From contig NC_073696.1 of NCBI RefSeq assembly GCF_029784165.1, forward strand, positions 154,007,713-154,071,712: a DNA stretch of 64,000 nt, read 5' to 3'. The position numbers and the translations under genes are program-made. The DNA comes from Wyeomyia smithii. Lineage: Eukaryota; Arthropoda; Insecta; Diptera; Culicidae. The notes under the pieces were generated by a model that saw nothing but the letters and a program-made list of their open reading frames with translations, was not told the DNA's origin and did no database searches. Shown piece after piece: positions 1 through 9,236 of the stretch; position 1 is the first letter of the stretch, and every line of letters starts with the position of its first letter.

Positions 1-219
1 AAAGGTAGTAATTACGGTTATCACCGTGGAAATTTCAGAAATTTCCACGATAATAACCAACACTTCAGACAAGGTGGAGAAAGTCAAAGACCACCGCAGC
101 AATATTATAACAACAGAGGGAGAGGAAATTCCTCATACCGAGGGAACTCCGGAAACTCTCAACAAAGAGGTAACAGAATGTTTCTGTTACACCCGAATCA
201 ACCAGACTCAGACAAATGA
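1..219 (+). pseudogene. Ty3/gypsy gag C-terminal tail (partial)
   Basis: The frame beginning at base 1 runs open to a TGA at 217-219. It encodes a tail very rich in Asn, Gly, Arg, Gln, Tyr and Phe, with runs such as GNFRNFHDNNQ and NNRGRGN. Insect gypsy-type Gag proteins often end in such an RNA-binding low-complexity tail. The window begins inside it, so the capsid part is missing. The next frame (protease) opens with an ATG that overlaps this stop (ATGA at 216-219). It lies in the -1 frame relative to gag, as expected for gag and pol of this superfamily. The assignment rests on composition plus the adjoining pol domains. Confidence 0.6.
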
Positions 220-827
220 TAACCCCAGACCAAACCAGGCACCGATGCAATACACGCAACGTACAGACCAAGCATCGATGCAATACACACAGAGTATTTT
301 TTAGGAGAAAATTATGCACAATGAGCATCAGTGCGTCAAATTTTGTGAAAATTTACGTGCGGATGGCAAACTCATTGTGTCACTTTATATTAGATTCAGG
401 CGCTGACATCAGTGTTATAAGGACAAATAGAATACCACCAACACAACCAGTAAACCCAAATAACAAGATTCAACTAACGGGAATCACAAACCAGACAATA
501 GAAACCCTAGCAACGACAACAACTCAATTACATTTCGGAAACGGTTTGGTGATTAATCACACGTTTCATGTCGTAGATAGCAACTTTCCGACAGCCACTG
601 ACGGCATTTTAGGACGAGATTTTCTCGCCACATACAGATGCATCATTGACTACGAAAGTTGGTTGTTAAATTTTTCTGAAAATAGTAGCCCCGTGTCTTT
701 GCCAATAGAAGACACAGTGGATAAAAATTATGCTATACCAGCAAGATGTGAGGTAATCAAAAAACTCCACAAGAAGAAGAAATTATTGAACCATCCGTTT
801 CATCGTACAACAACCCTATATTGTTAG
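216..827 (+). pseudogene. Ty3/gypsy aspartic protease region of pol
   Basis: This frame encodes 203 residues with a retropepsin active-site motif (FILDSGADISVI near residue 58). A downstream GILGRDFL motif, about 70 residues later, matches the second conserved block of retroviral-type proteases. The family cleaves the Gag-Pol polyprotein. The frame is lost near 824-830, just where the reverse transcriptase should follow, so pol is interrupted by at least one frameshift. It belongs to the same element as the RT, RNase H and integrase pieces at 847-2776. Confidence 0.75.
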
Positions 828-844
828 TACCGAAGAAAGTGAAA

Positions 845-1440
845 CGAATGCAAAAAAATGGCGTTTAGTTGTAGACTCCAGGCAACTAAACAAGAAAATA
901 CTAGCCGACAAGTTTCCACTACCAAGAATTGATGCTATACTTGATCGACTTGGTAGAGCTAAGTTTTTCAGCACTTTGGATCTGATGTCAGGATTTCATC
1001 AGATACCGCTCGATGAAAATTCAAGGAAATACCCCTTATTTTCGACACAATCAGGTCATTTCCAATTTACAAGAATGCCATTCGGACTAAATATAAGCCC
1101 AAACAGTTTTCAAAGAATGATGACAATTGCGATGGCTGGTTTAACACCAGAAATGGCTTTTATCTATATTGATGATATAATAGTAACTGGATGCTCAGTG
1201 AAACATCATTTGAATAACTTAACAAAAGTATTCGACGGACTACGCGAGTACAATTTAAAATTAAACCCGAGCAAATGCAAATTTTTTAGTAACGAAGTAA
1301 TATATTTAGAACACAAGATATCTGACAAAGGTATTTTGCCAGACAAAATTCGATGCAATAAAAAATTATCCCATACCAAAGAACAGTGACGAAGTGCGAC
1401 GATTTGTTACATTTTGCAACTATTACCGCAAATTCGTTCC
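845..1440 (+). pseudogene. Ty3/gypsy reverse transcriptase, frameshifted
   Basis: From about 847 a frame encodes RT blocks in the expected order: a KWRLVVDSRQLN block, FSTLDLMSGFHQIPL, FTRMPFGLNISP, and the catalytic YIDDIIV motif at about 1168-1188. A VDD-type catalytic box within this order is diagnostic of Ty3/gypsy pol. The frame stops at 1389, and the expected continuation (RRFVTFCNYYRKFVPN) is in another frame from about 1390, so a frameshift lies near 1355-1385. Copy DNA synthesis would need all of these to be in one frame, so the copy is dead. Confidence 0.85.
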
Positions 1441-1548
1441 AAATTTGCACCCTCTAAATTAATTGTTAAAGAAAAAATAACAATTCATCTGATCAGAGCA
1501 ATGCCAAAAAGCATTCAATAATTAAAACATTACCTTTTATCACCACAA

Positions 1549-2352
1549 ATACTTCAATTTCCCGACTTTACAAAAACATTTATTTTAACCAAAGACGCTT
1601 CAGATGTCGGATGTGGGGCAGTTTTGTCTCAAATAATAGACGAAGATGAATTACCTGTAGCCTTCGCGAGTAAAACATTTACCCAAGGTGAACGTAACAA
1701 AGCAGTTATTTTAAAAGAGTTAACAGCAATTCATTGGGCTATTAACTACTTCAAACCTTACTTATATGGAAACAAATTCATTGTTAAGACCGACCATAGA
1801 CCACTTGTGTTTCTGTTCGGTATGAAAGACCCAACATCGAAACTGACAAGAATGCGTCTTGATCTGTGTGAGTTTGATTTCGAAATACAGTATTTCAAAG
1901 GGAAGGACAATGTGGGAGCGGACGCGTTATCACGTGTTGTCATTTCCTCTGATGAACTCAAACAAAATTCCATCTTAATGGTAAATACAAGATCTATGAC
2001 ACGAGGCCAAGGATCAAAAATTACACAAAATAAGACGGAGTGCGAGTCCAAGATTGATCACCTTGCGATGTACACTACCGAAAATTTAAGCGATGTTAGA
2101 AATTTTATGAAATTACAAACAAAATTCGAAAATGACTATGTCGAATTTGCAGTATACACAAAAGCGCGGATAATACCAAAGCAAAATGAACAGGTTACCA
2201 GTTACCAATTCGAAATACAAAACGGTAATGGAAGTCAAATTGTCAAATTTGCACTTACAAAAATCGAAGAAGATATGAAAAAGATGAAAATAAATAAAAT
2301 TGCGCTGTCTCGAGACAACAAAACATACAAAGGAGTGTACTACAATAACTAA
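1549..2352 (+). pseudogene. Ty3/gypsy RNase H domain
   Basis: The frame encodes KDASDVGCGAVLSQ, KELTAIHWAINYFKPYLYG, VKTDHRPLVFLF and ADALSRV, which are the conserved RNase H blocks of Ty3/gypsy pol in correct order. The first block reads TKDAS. The frame stays open from about 1549 to 2352, but the later part (about 2000-2350) is a linker without recognised motifs. A stretch before it (1450-1548) links to the RT in a different frame. Confidence 0.8.
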
Positions 2353-2776
2353 TACACCCTCAAAACCATTCGAAGTAGTAGCTATCGACACGATAGGACC
2401 CCTACCAAAATCGAATAACAACAATAGATACGCTGTAACAATACAGTGTGAAGTAACTAAATATATAGTTTTAATATCAATACCAACCAAAGAAGATAAC
2501 GTCGTAGCATAAACATTAGTGGATAATTTTATATTGATATACGGAAAATTTCTAGAATTAAAGTCAGATCAGGGCGCAGAGCATAAAAACGAAGTACTCG
2601 ACCAGATCTGCAAATATTTAAATATCAAACAAACATTCGCTACAGCTTACCATCCACAGACAATTGAGAGAATTGACGCTCTTCAAGCTCTCCCTACTCA
2701 AGTCCATACTATGAAAAATCATTGCCGATTGACTCCACCTCCGCTTGATATATACATTTATATATTACATACATAG
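2300..2776 (+). pseudogene. Ty3/gypsy integrase, internally deleted and truncated
   Basis: Two short frames carry integrase core motifs. AIDTIGPLP near 2385 holds the first catalytic Asp. LKSDQGAEHKNEVL near 2560 holds the second Asp, followed by TAYHPQTIERID, where the usual glutamate box begins. The amino-terminal HHCC finger is almost wholly missing, since the frame jumps from the RNase H linker into its last part. After about 2690 the sequence no longer resembles an integrase, so the element is 3'-truncated and has no LTR here. Confidence 0.75.
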
Positions 2777-2850
2777 AACAATTAGAATCTAAGAAGTGAT
2801 CTAGGAGTAAGTTTTATTTTAATAAATTAATCCCGTTTATGCCATGGAAG
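2777..2850. other. short junction segment
   Basis: A+T-rich sequence between the end of the gypsy pol remnant and the first recognisable modular-repeat sequence. I see no motif in it. Confidence 0.4.
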
Positions 2851-3417
2851 AAACAACTTATGTTTTTCAGTAGAGAACAAAGAAAATACCAGAGTCATCA
2901 AAACATGTTTCTTTTCACAACATTTGAACCACATGCCTAATAATTCTAAAATTCTTTAGTTAACCCTTAACTAGCCCGTTAATTTGATATCAATATTGTT
3001 TGAATTGGTCGTGTGGTTTGTGAGATAATGAAGTTTAGTGATTTTCACATTTTGATACATTACAGACAAAGTTACATTCCTATTACAATGAAATTCAATA
3101 AAATGTTATGAGGCAGCTAGACCTTTTATTTGACACTAACTTTGTAAAAATCGGTTCAGCCATCTCTGAGAAAAGTGAGTGAGTTTAAGTATTCTTCGGA
3201 ATATGTTTCTTTTCATAGCTAGATGTCACATTTTTTAACATAACTGGCAAAGTAATTGTCCGATTGCAAAACAAATCAATAGCGTCTTATGAGGCAAAAG
3301 ACCTTCCAACTGACACTGATTTTATGTAAATCGGTACAGCCATCTCTGAAAAACATAAATGAGATTAAACAGTCTCCAGAACACGTTTCATTCCATAACT
3401 TTTGAACCACAAATTCA
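2850..3417 (+). repeat. modular repeat copy 1, A zone (left part)
   Basis: This is a forward-oriented copy of the A zone of a repeat family found about nine times in the window. Signature phrases are CCATCTCTGAGAAAAGTGAG, CCATAACTTTTGAACCAC and ACATTTTGATACAT. Units recur about every 180 bp. The copy is interrupted at 3417 by the LINE at 3418-8131 and resumes at 8132. The joined flanks match the uninterrupted stretch at 40290-40350. Confidence 0.75.
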
Positions 3418-3487
3418 TAACATTTATTTATTTCGTCAATCATAGTAGACTACATCTTAAAAACTATTGCTAACATCACAAATATAG

Positions 3488-6400
3488 TTATGTAATTCTA
3501 GTGTTCAATATTTTTCTAAGAGCATTTCGTGACATCGTTAAATCAATAACTTCACAATATTTATTGTAAAGACTCATCATACTATTAACTGGCCCGGCCA
3601 TGGCATATTCTGTTCTATAAGAATTTAATACGAAAATTTTTCGCGTTCTTAATGAGCGTGTAGGAGCATAAAAGTTGAGTTTTCCAAGCAAATTTTCCGA
3701 ACTTATGCGTTGTGAAACTAAATCGTTGACAAGAGTTACCGAAGCAATTTCTCTTCTTTTTTCAAGCGTTTCTATATTAATAAGCATGCAACGCGATTCA
3801 TAACAAGGGAGAGGAAATGAATTCCAACCTAGTTTTCTTAGTGCATATAACAAAAACTGTTTTTGTACGGATTCGATTCTATTGGAATGGACGTCTTGAT
3901 AAGGCGACCAAACAACACTACAGTATTCTAAAATAGATCTAACATATGTAACAAAGAGAGTTTTTATAGTGTACGGGTCTACGAAATGATAACTGAACCT
4001 TTTTATAAAACTTAGCATACTGTTGGCTCTATTGATGATCGTATTGTAGTGATCAATGAATGTTAACTTAGAATCCATAATTACTCCTAAATCTCTAATT
4101 TGATAACACCTTTCTACAACTTGATGTGCAAGAGTGCAACTGGCATGTTCAGGATTTCTTTTTCTTGTGTAGGATATAATATTACATTTTTTTACGTTGA
4201 GATCAAGAAGACTTTTTTTACACCAAATGTAGAAAATGTCAACCTCTTGTTGGAATTGTTGGATGTCTGATATGTGTTTTATTTCCATGTACAGTTTCAT
4301 GTCATCGGCATATATCAATACTTTGAGACGATTCAACACAAGGGTAACGTCATTAACAAATAAAATGAAGAGCAAAGGGCCTAAATGGGAGCCTTGTGGA
4401 ACTCCAGATGTCACTTTTACTGGTACAGAAAGGTGTCCCTTAAACCTTACCGTTTGTGTCCTGTTCGTTAAATAAGATTCAATCCATTTAAGTAGGCCTG
4501 ACTCAAATCCCAGTTTTTTTAATTTGAACATAAGCATGGAAATATCTACTCTGTCAAAAGCTTTACTAAAATCCGTGTATAGAGTTTCCACGAAGTTGCC
4601 TCTGTCCATAGACGCAAGAGAGAAATCAACAAATTCAAGTAAGTTGGTAGCCGTAGACCTCCCTTTGTAAAAACCATGTTGGTTACACGTTATGCGATTC
4701 TTTACCTGATTAAATATTTTTTGGTTTACGATAGCTTCAAAAAGTTTAGGAATACATGATATTATTGCAATGCCACGATAATTTTTGATGTCAGATCTCT
4801 TACCTGACTTGAAAATCGGTATAAGAAAAGATTTTTTCCAGACTGATGGAAACTGTCCGGACGTAAGGGATAAGTTGAAAAGCCAAAACAAGGGTTTTAC
4901 GAAGGCAGGAGCAAGATTTTTCATGAGTGAGGGTGGAATTCCATCTGGACCTGGTCCTTTTGAAGCGTCCAGTTCTTTTAGTGTTGCGAGGATTTCTTGA
5001 ACAGTTATTTGCTTAATAGATACGTTATTTATTTGTTCATGCAAGTGCGAGAAATACTCAAAGTCCCTGACTTCGTCGCTATTTTTATAAACGGTTTGAA
5101 AAAAACTCGCAAACTTGTTGCAGATTTGCTTTGAGTCAGTACTGGCAAAGTCTTCATATTGCATGCGAGATGGGAAGTTATTAGACTTCATTTTATAGTT
5201 TGCAAATTTAAAAAACTGTTTTGGGTCTGATTTAATGTTATTTTCCACCCTTGTGTTGTAGTTCTCATACGCAATAGATATTTTAGTATTCAGTTCATCA
5301 CAAATGTTCAAATATTTGTCCAAATTTCTTTGGTCTTTAAGTTTTTTGTGAGTTTTATGAGCTTTTTGTTTCCTATTCTTTAAATTTTTGATTTCTCTGG
5401 TGAACCAAATGGGATCTTTTGAGCTAACCGTTTTCTTTTTTGATTTTGGTACAGTTGAGTCTAGAACACTATACAGTGTTGATAAAAAATTATCAACCGC
5501 TTTGTTCATATCTATTTCATTTTTTAGAAGTGATTGCCAGTCGATGTCAGTTAATTTACGATTGATTAGTTCAAAGTTTGCTTTAGTGAAGTCATATTTA
5601 TATTCAGGCTCATGATCAGAGGGTCGTGATCTCTCGGTATCAATCATTAGCGAGTACTCAATTGCAGTATGAAATTTTTCATTTTTCCATAGGGGATATT
5701 CTGCTTTGTCAACACTAAAATCTTCCGTGCAATTGGTGAATAAAAAGTCTAAAAAACAGTTTTGCTCATTCCGGATTGAGTTTACCTGATTTAATCCAAG
5801 TTGACTAAAACCGTCAAAAATAAATTGCAGAGTTTCGTTTTCTCCTACTACAGGAAGTAAAAGCGATTCATTATCATCGTTTACAATAAAATCAGCATCA
5901 TTTTGATTGAAATCTCCATATATATGAATTTTTGAGTTAGTGTGGGACTCATCATTCACTAATTCTACCGTCCTTAAAAATTTTTCATATGATTGCTTTT
6001 TGGCAAAGTGGGGTGGAAAGTAAACAGATACGAAAATATGGATTTCACCCTTCAACAGAACTTTAACCCAGACATCTTCAAATTCGGCATGTTTCTGGGT
6101 TATGATTTGCTCAGAATCATGCTGAACCCCAACAGCCACAAGCACTCCTCCACCTGATTTCTTATCAGATAGTGATAAATCACGATCGCTCCTGAACACA
6201 TTAAAGGAACTGTTGAAAACTTCTTCACTTTTAATATCTTCGTTCCAGTTCGTTTCCGTTGCTAAGATGATTGAGTATGAACATCCACTTATTCTGTTAT
6301 TAATGTGATTAATTTTGAGTGCACTGCGCATCCTGTTGAAATTCTGAGCATAAATCAAAACTTCATTGACTACTGGCGTTGTTTTTTCTTTCTCTGAGCG
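3488..6400 (-). CDS. CR1-like LINE ORF2: endonuclease-reverse transcriptase
   Basis: This is a 970-codon frame, counted from the codon after the ORF1 stop. The N-terminal APE-type endonuclease has LATETNWN, HIYGDFNQND and RPSDHEP. The RT has ASKGPGPDGIP, YTDFSKAFDRVD, SGVPQGSHLGPLLF and the catalytic LIYADDMKLYM (about 4287-4320). The C-terminal thumb region runs to a stop at 3488. No internal stop is present. There is no ATG near the start: the frame is directly continuous with ORF1 across one TGA (6401-6403), and the first start-like codon is a TTG at 6358. The protein would nick target DNA and prime reverse transcription from the cut. Confidence 0.9.
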   Translation of the reverse strand, partial: RSEKEKTTPVVNEVLIYAQNFNRMRSALKINHINNRISGCSYSIILATETNWNEDIKSEEVFNSSFNVFRSDRDLSLSDKKSGGGVLVAVGVQHDSEQIITQKHAEFEDVWVKVLLKGEIHIFVSVYFPPHFAKKQSYEKFLRTVELVNDESHTNSKIHIYGDFNQNDADFIVNDDNESLLLPVVGENETLQFIFDGFSQLGLNQVNSIRNEQNCFLDFLFTNCTEDFSVDKAEYPLWKNEKFHTAIEYSLMIDTERSRPSDHEPEYKYDFTKANFELINRKLTDIDWQSLLKNEIDMNKAVDNFLSTLYSVLDSTVPKSKKKTVSSKDPIWFTREIKNLKNRKQKAHKTHKKLKDQRNLDKYLNICDELNTKISIAYENYNTRVENNIKSDPKQFFKFANYKMKSNNFPSRMQYEDFASTDSKQICNKFASFFQTVYKNSDEVRDFEYFSHLHEQINNVSIKQITVQEILATLKELDASKGPGPDGIPPSLMKNLAPAFVKPLFWLFNLSLTSGQFPSVWKKSFLIPIFKSGKRSDIKNYRGIAIISCIPKLFEAIVNQKIFNQVKNRITCNQHGFYKGRSTATNLLEFVDFSLASMDRGNFVETLYTDFSKAFDRVDISMLMFKLKKLGFESGLLKWIESYLTNRTQTVRFKGHLSVPVKVTSGVPQGSHLGPLLFILFVNDVTLVLNRLKVLIYADDMKLYMEIKHISDIQQFQQEVDIFYIWCKKSLLDLNVKKCNIISYTRKRNPEHASCTLAHQVVERCYQIRDLGVIMDSKLTFIDHYNTIINRANSMLSFIKRFSYHFVDPYTIKTLFVTYVRSILEYCSVVWSPYQDVHSNRIESVQKQFLLYALRKLGWNSFPLPCYESRCMLINIETLEKRREIASVTLVNDLVSQRISSENLLGKLNFYAPTRSLRTRKIFVLNSYRTEYAMAGPVNSMMSLYNKYCEVIDLTMSRNALRKILNTRIT

Positions 6401-8005
6401 TCACTGATTTTGAGAACACGAATGCTTACAATAACATCCATCACACGGGAAACTTGCTGATCTGAAATTATTGTTATTGTTATAGTTGTGGCTGCCAGCC
6501 AAATGGTAAGGACACGATACAGCTGAAGAGGTCGCGGGAGTCGTTAAGTTGAGCGGGCTCGTTGAAACGGTAGGCATGAAAGATGATTGTGACTCATTAT
6601 TCGCTGGGTACGGATTAAGTATTTCGCCTCGTTGAAAAGAGATATGCTGGAGATTAGGTGGGGGTCGAGAAAATTTATCCTTCGCTGCAGCAAGAAGCAC
6701 ACGGTCTGGTGGTAGTTGGTTGTAGTAGCTGTTGTTAAGATTCCTGTTAAGATTGAGGTAACGATTCGGGATTTGATTGTTGTTATTATTGATGCTGTTA
6801 TTGTTGTTGTTGGAGTTGTTAATGTTGCGGTTGTTGTAGATGTTATTATTGCGATTGAAGTTATTATTGTTGCGGTTCTGGTGGTTGTTGTTGCTGCGGT
6901 GGTTGTAGATGTTATTGTTGTGATTGTAGTTGTTATTGTTGCGGTTCTGGTGGTTGTTATTGCTGCGGTGGTTGTAGATGTTATTGTTGCGATTGTAATT
7001 GTCATTGTTGTTCAGGTGGTTGTTATTGTTGCGGTTGTTGTAATTGTTACCATTGCGGTTGTTGTTGTTAGTATTGTTGTTGTAAGCCTGTTGTCGTCGA
7101 TTCCTCCTTCTTCTGGCTGCATCTGCATTCTTCAACTGTACCAAACGACGCCTTTTACGTTCATCATAATCTGTCCAATCCGTTTTCCAAACTTTTTTTG
7201 AACCTAGAAACCGCCAACCTGAATTATTGGCATTATCCAAATTAAGTTCTGTTGCCAAACTTGGAAGTGAAACAGGTGAAGCTATTGGGGGAGTGGCAAC
7301 ACTCGCTGACTTAGATCTTAGTTCTTCGATGCAGGATGACAGAGTTTTAAGCTCATCTACAATGTTTATCTCTAACGGATTGGTTTGTATTGTACAGCTG
7401 GTTGCTGTTTCTACAAACAGCTGTCCTAACTGAGAAAGTTCGTTATTTATGCTGGTCAGCGATTCCGTTAATTCGTTCCGAAGTTCGGTCTTGAATTCCG
7501 AAAAAGCAATGTTAACGAGCTGCGTCAGGTGATTTTTAAGTGTAGGCATAACACCAGCCACACTGTTGGCTTTGATGTTTGACGTTAGCGCTTGGTTTAT
7601 TTGTATAAGTGACTTGTCGATACCCTCTAGAGTTTCTGGAATTGTGCTTGGTTGTTCGAGTTGGGTCACAAGTCGATGAATCACCTCTGTATTATCATCA
7701 ATCAATTTCGTCAGCTTGTTCTGCTGTTTGGTCAACGTGTTCAATTCAAACGATGCCGTTACTAAAAGTTGGCAGGAATCGCAGCACGGTAGCAGAAATG
7801 CAGTTGGATCTACGGCTGGTTTATCTTGTTTGTCTTGTTTGTCTTTTTTAACGATACGCAGAGAACTTCTGCTTTTAGCAACTACTTCGGGGGGGCACGA
7901 TACTCCCACACAGGAGGCATGGAATTTTCGATTACACCCTCCAACACACGACCAGAACACTTCGGCACCGGAGTCTTTCGCGCAGACTTCGCAAATTTGA
8001 TTCAT
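6401..8005 (-). CDS. CR1-like LINE ORF1: PHD finger plus Asn-rich RNA-binding protein
   Basis: The ATG is at 8005-8003 (a GTG four codons upstream is also open), giving 534 residues. Residues 5-78 fit a Cys4-His-Cys3 PHD pattern (Cys5, Cys8, Cys20, Cys24, His29, Cys32, Cys75, Cys78) with a long loop. A helical, probably coiled-coil region follows at about 80-230. Then comes a WKTDWTDYDERKRRR segment and about 120 residues made almost only of Asn, Arg, Tyr and His (6740-7090), in tandem N-rich units. The C-terminus holds CPYHLAGSHNYN and CDGCYCKHSC. ORF1 proteins of this group bind element RNA. The N-rich tract is also open on the opposite strand, but that frame is only a V/I-rich shadow. Confidence 0.85.
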   Translation of the reverse strand: MNQICEVCAKDSGAEVFWSCVGGCNRKFHASCVGVSCPPEVVAKSRSSLRIVKKDKQDKQDKPAVDPTAFLLPCCDSCQLLVTASFELNTLTKQQNKLTKLIDDNTEVIHRLVTQLEQPSTIPETLEGIDKSLIQINQALTSNIKANSVAGVMPTLKNHLTQLVNIAFSEFKTELRNELTESLTSINNELSQLGQLFVETATSCTIQTNPLEINIVDELKTLSSCIEELRSKSASVATPPIASPVSLPSLATELNLDNANNSGWRFLGSKKVWKTDWTDYDERKRRRLVQLKNADAARRRRNRRQQAYNNNTNNNNRNGNNYNNRNNNNHLNNNDNYNRNNNIYNHRSNNNHQNRNNNNYNHNNNIYNHRSNNNHQNRNNNNFNRNNNIYNNRNINNSNNNNNSINNNNNQIPNRYLNLNRNLNNSYYNQLPPDRVLLAAAKDKFSRPPPNLQHISFQRGEILNPYPANNESQSSFMPTVSTSPLNLTTPATSSAVSCPYHLAGSHNYNNNNNFRSASFPCDGCYCKHSCSQNQ

Positions 8006-8131
8006 TTTTACCGACACAAAAACACAACAAGCAAAATGAAAACTAAGCGAAAAACAATAATTTGATTTAAATTCGCGCGTGGATAGGAGCTAACAACAAA
8101 CACGTCCAACTTGGTTGACGACTGACGAACT

Positions 8132-8338
8132 ATTCAATCTTTATAAAATTAAAAAAATAAGGATTTTGAAGGTAGCCCGTTAAGATAAATTAATCAATTT
8201 TGTTCAATTCACAAACACATACAGAAAATACTCAGCTCAGCTGAGTCGAGTGATATATGCCATTCGGCCCTTTGGAGCACTTTTATATTTTCGGTTTTGC
8301 AAGTGATTGCTATACCTCTCTAGGAGAAAAGCAAAAAA
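8132..8338 (+). repeat. modular repeat copy 1, A-zone tail
   Basis: This is the continuation of copy 1 after the LINE. It ends in the family's tail: a GAAAATACTCAGCTCAGC segment, TATATGCCATTCGGCCC, TTTTGCAAGTGATTGCTATA and CTAGGAGAAAAGC, followed by an A run. The same tail occurs at 40580-40711, 44960-45088, 59460-59583 and 60960-61098. Confidence 0.8.
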
Positions 8339-9236
8339 GTTTTAATGATTAGGCTCGTTGCAAGCACGAGAGCAGACCGTAAGAATTTGGAAGAGCTGGA
8401 TCTTATAGACCTGATAGCCGAAAGCCCGTTCAGCACATTACGTCGGGTGAAAACCTGGCTGAGGTCAACAAAGAGAGTGAACCAACACCGATACTTTGTT
8501 ATTCGCATACTGACGACGATCTCAACGCATCTTAGGCTTCCTTTATATGTATTCAAAATCACTAGAGGTGATTTTTTTCCATCGCTGATCTTGATTGTGT
8601 TTTCAAACTTCACGTCCTTAGAAAACTTTGACAGGATGTAGTTGAGATAGCGGCTGTGCGAACGGGTTTTCAGCTTCCGGAAGTAGACGTACCTTCGCCG
8701 CATCATTCAGCTGGCCTGCATCGTTCTCGAAGAAGTCCTGGTAGCGGTTAAACTAGTGTCCGAACGTAACGCCGTTCTCTTAGTCGAAGACAAACTCGGT
8801 GATGTTCGATGAGAGGTACTCCAAAATCTGCTCCGGGGTTTGATACTGAGGCTGCTGCTGCTGGGCCGCAATCTGCTGTAAACGTTGGGCCTTCTTGAGA
8901 ATCATATCTTGAATTCTCTGATGCGGCTGCTGATCAACTCTATCTTCTGCCGTGTTCGTGGATTCTTGAAATCCTCGTTGCCAAAATGATATGTCCAAAG
9001 TTTTATATGAACTAGTGAGTTTTTACTAAAGAACATCTATTTATATTTGAGGTTGGACAAAGAATAATCAAATTTTCCACTCTGATGTCAAGAACAACTT
9101 CTCACTGGTTGCCTTGATGTATGATGAATCACTAAGCACTAGTATTTATTTCATTTTTGCAAAATACAATTTTTTTTACTTCTAAAATTTGGAATAACTT
9201 TAACTAGAAAAAATCGAAATTTTGGCTACGCCCATG
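8339..9236 (+). mobile_element. hAT transposon fragment with captured antisense gag
   Basis: This is the right part of a hAT element related to the one at 23642-24955. At 8345-8460 the forward strand encodes the end of a hAT transposase (ADRKNLEELDLIDL, then FSTLRRVKTWLRST of the dimerisation region). The terminal inverted repeat GGCTACGCCCATG lies at 9224-9236. The left end is missing. Between the transposase remnant and the TIR lies an antisense gypsy-type gag piece (8998-8480). The copy at 23.6 kb has the same arrangement, so the chimera predates both insertions. Confidence 0.7.
8480..8998 (-). pseudogene. gypsy-type gag fragment captured inside the hAT element
   Basis: The minus strand encodes a Gln-rich leader (QRLQQIAAQQQQPQ), then PEQILEYLSSNITEFVFD. 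After a stop or frameshift come FENDAGQLNDAAKVRLL-like and SRYLNYILSKFSKDVKFEN segments in another frame. This order matches the N-terminal Gag region of mosquito Ty3/gypsy polyproteins, from general familiarity with that family. It has at least one frameshift and cannot encode a working Gag. The homologous piece is at 23943-24230 on the plus strand. Confidence 0.6.

Larger units (their letters stand above)
3418..8131 (-). mobile_element. near-complete CR1-like non-LTR retrotransposon
   Basis: This 4.7-kb insertion splits modular repeat copy 1. A 5-bp duplication (attca at 3413-3417 and 8132-8136) flanks it. On the minus strand the 5' end begins AGTTCGTCAGTCG, with a GGACGTG at about +25 to +31 that resembles the downstream promoter elements of arthropod LINEs. 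ORF1 (8005-6401) and ORF2 (6400-3488) follow. The 3' end carries an AATAAATAAATG-like tail instead of poly(A), as CR1-group elements often do. Both ORFs are open, so this copy may be recently active. The clade call rests on the GVPQGSHLGPLLF RT block and the PHD-type ORF1; a Jockey-group alternative is possible. Confidence 0.85.

Noticed and set aside
6716..7201. 161-codon Val/Ile-rich plus-strand frame
   Set aside because: It is the exact antisense of the Asn-rich tract of LINE ORF1; the GTT/ATT-type repeats make any frame open.
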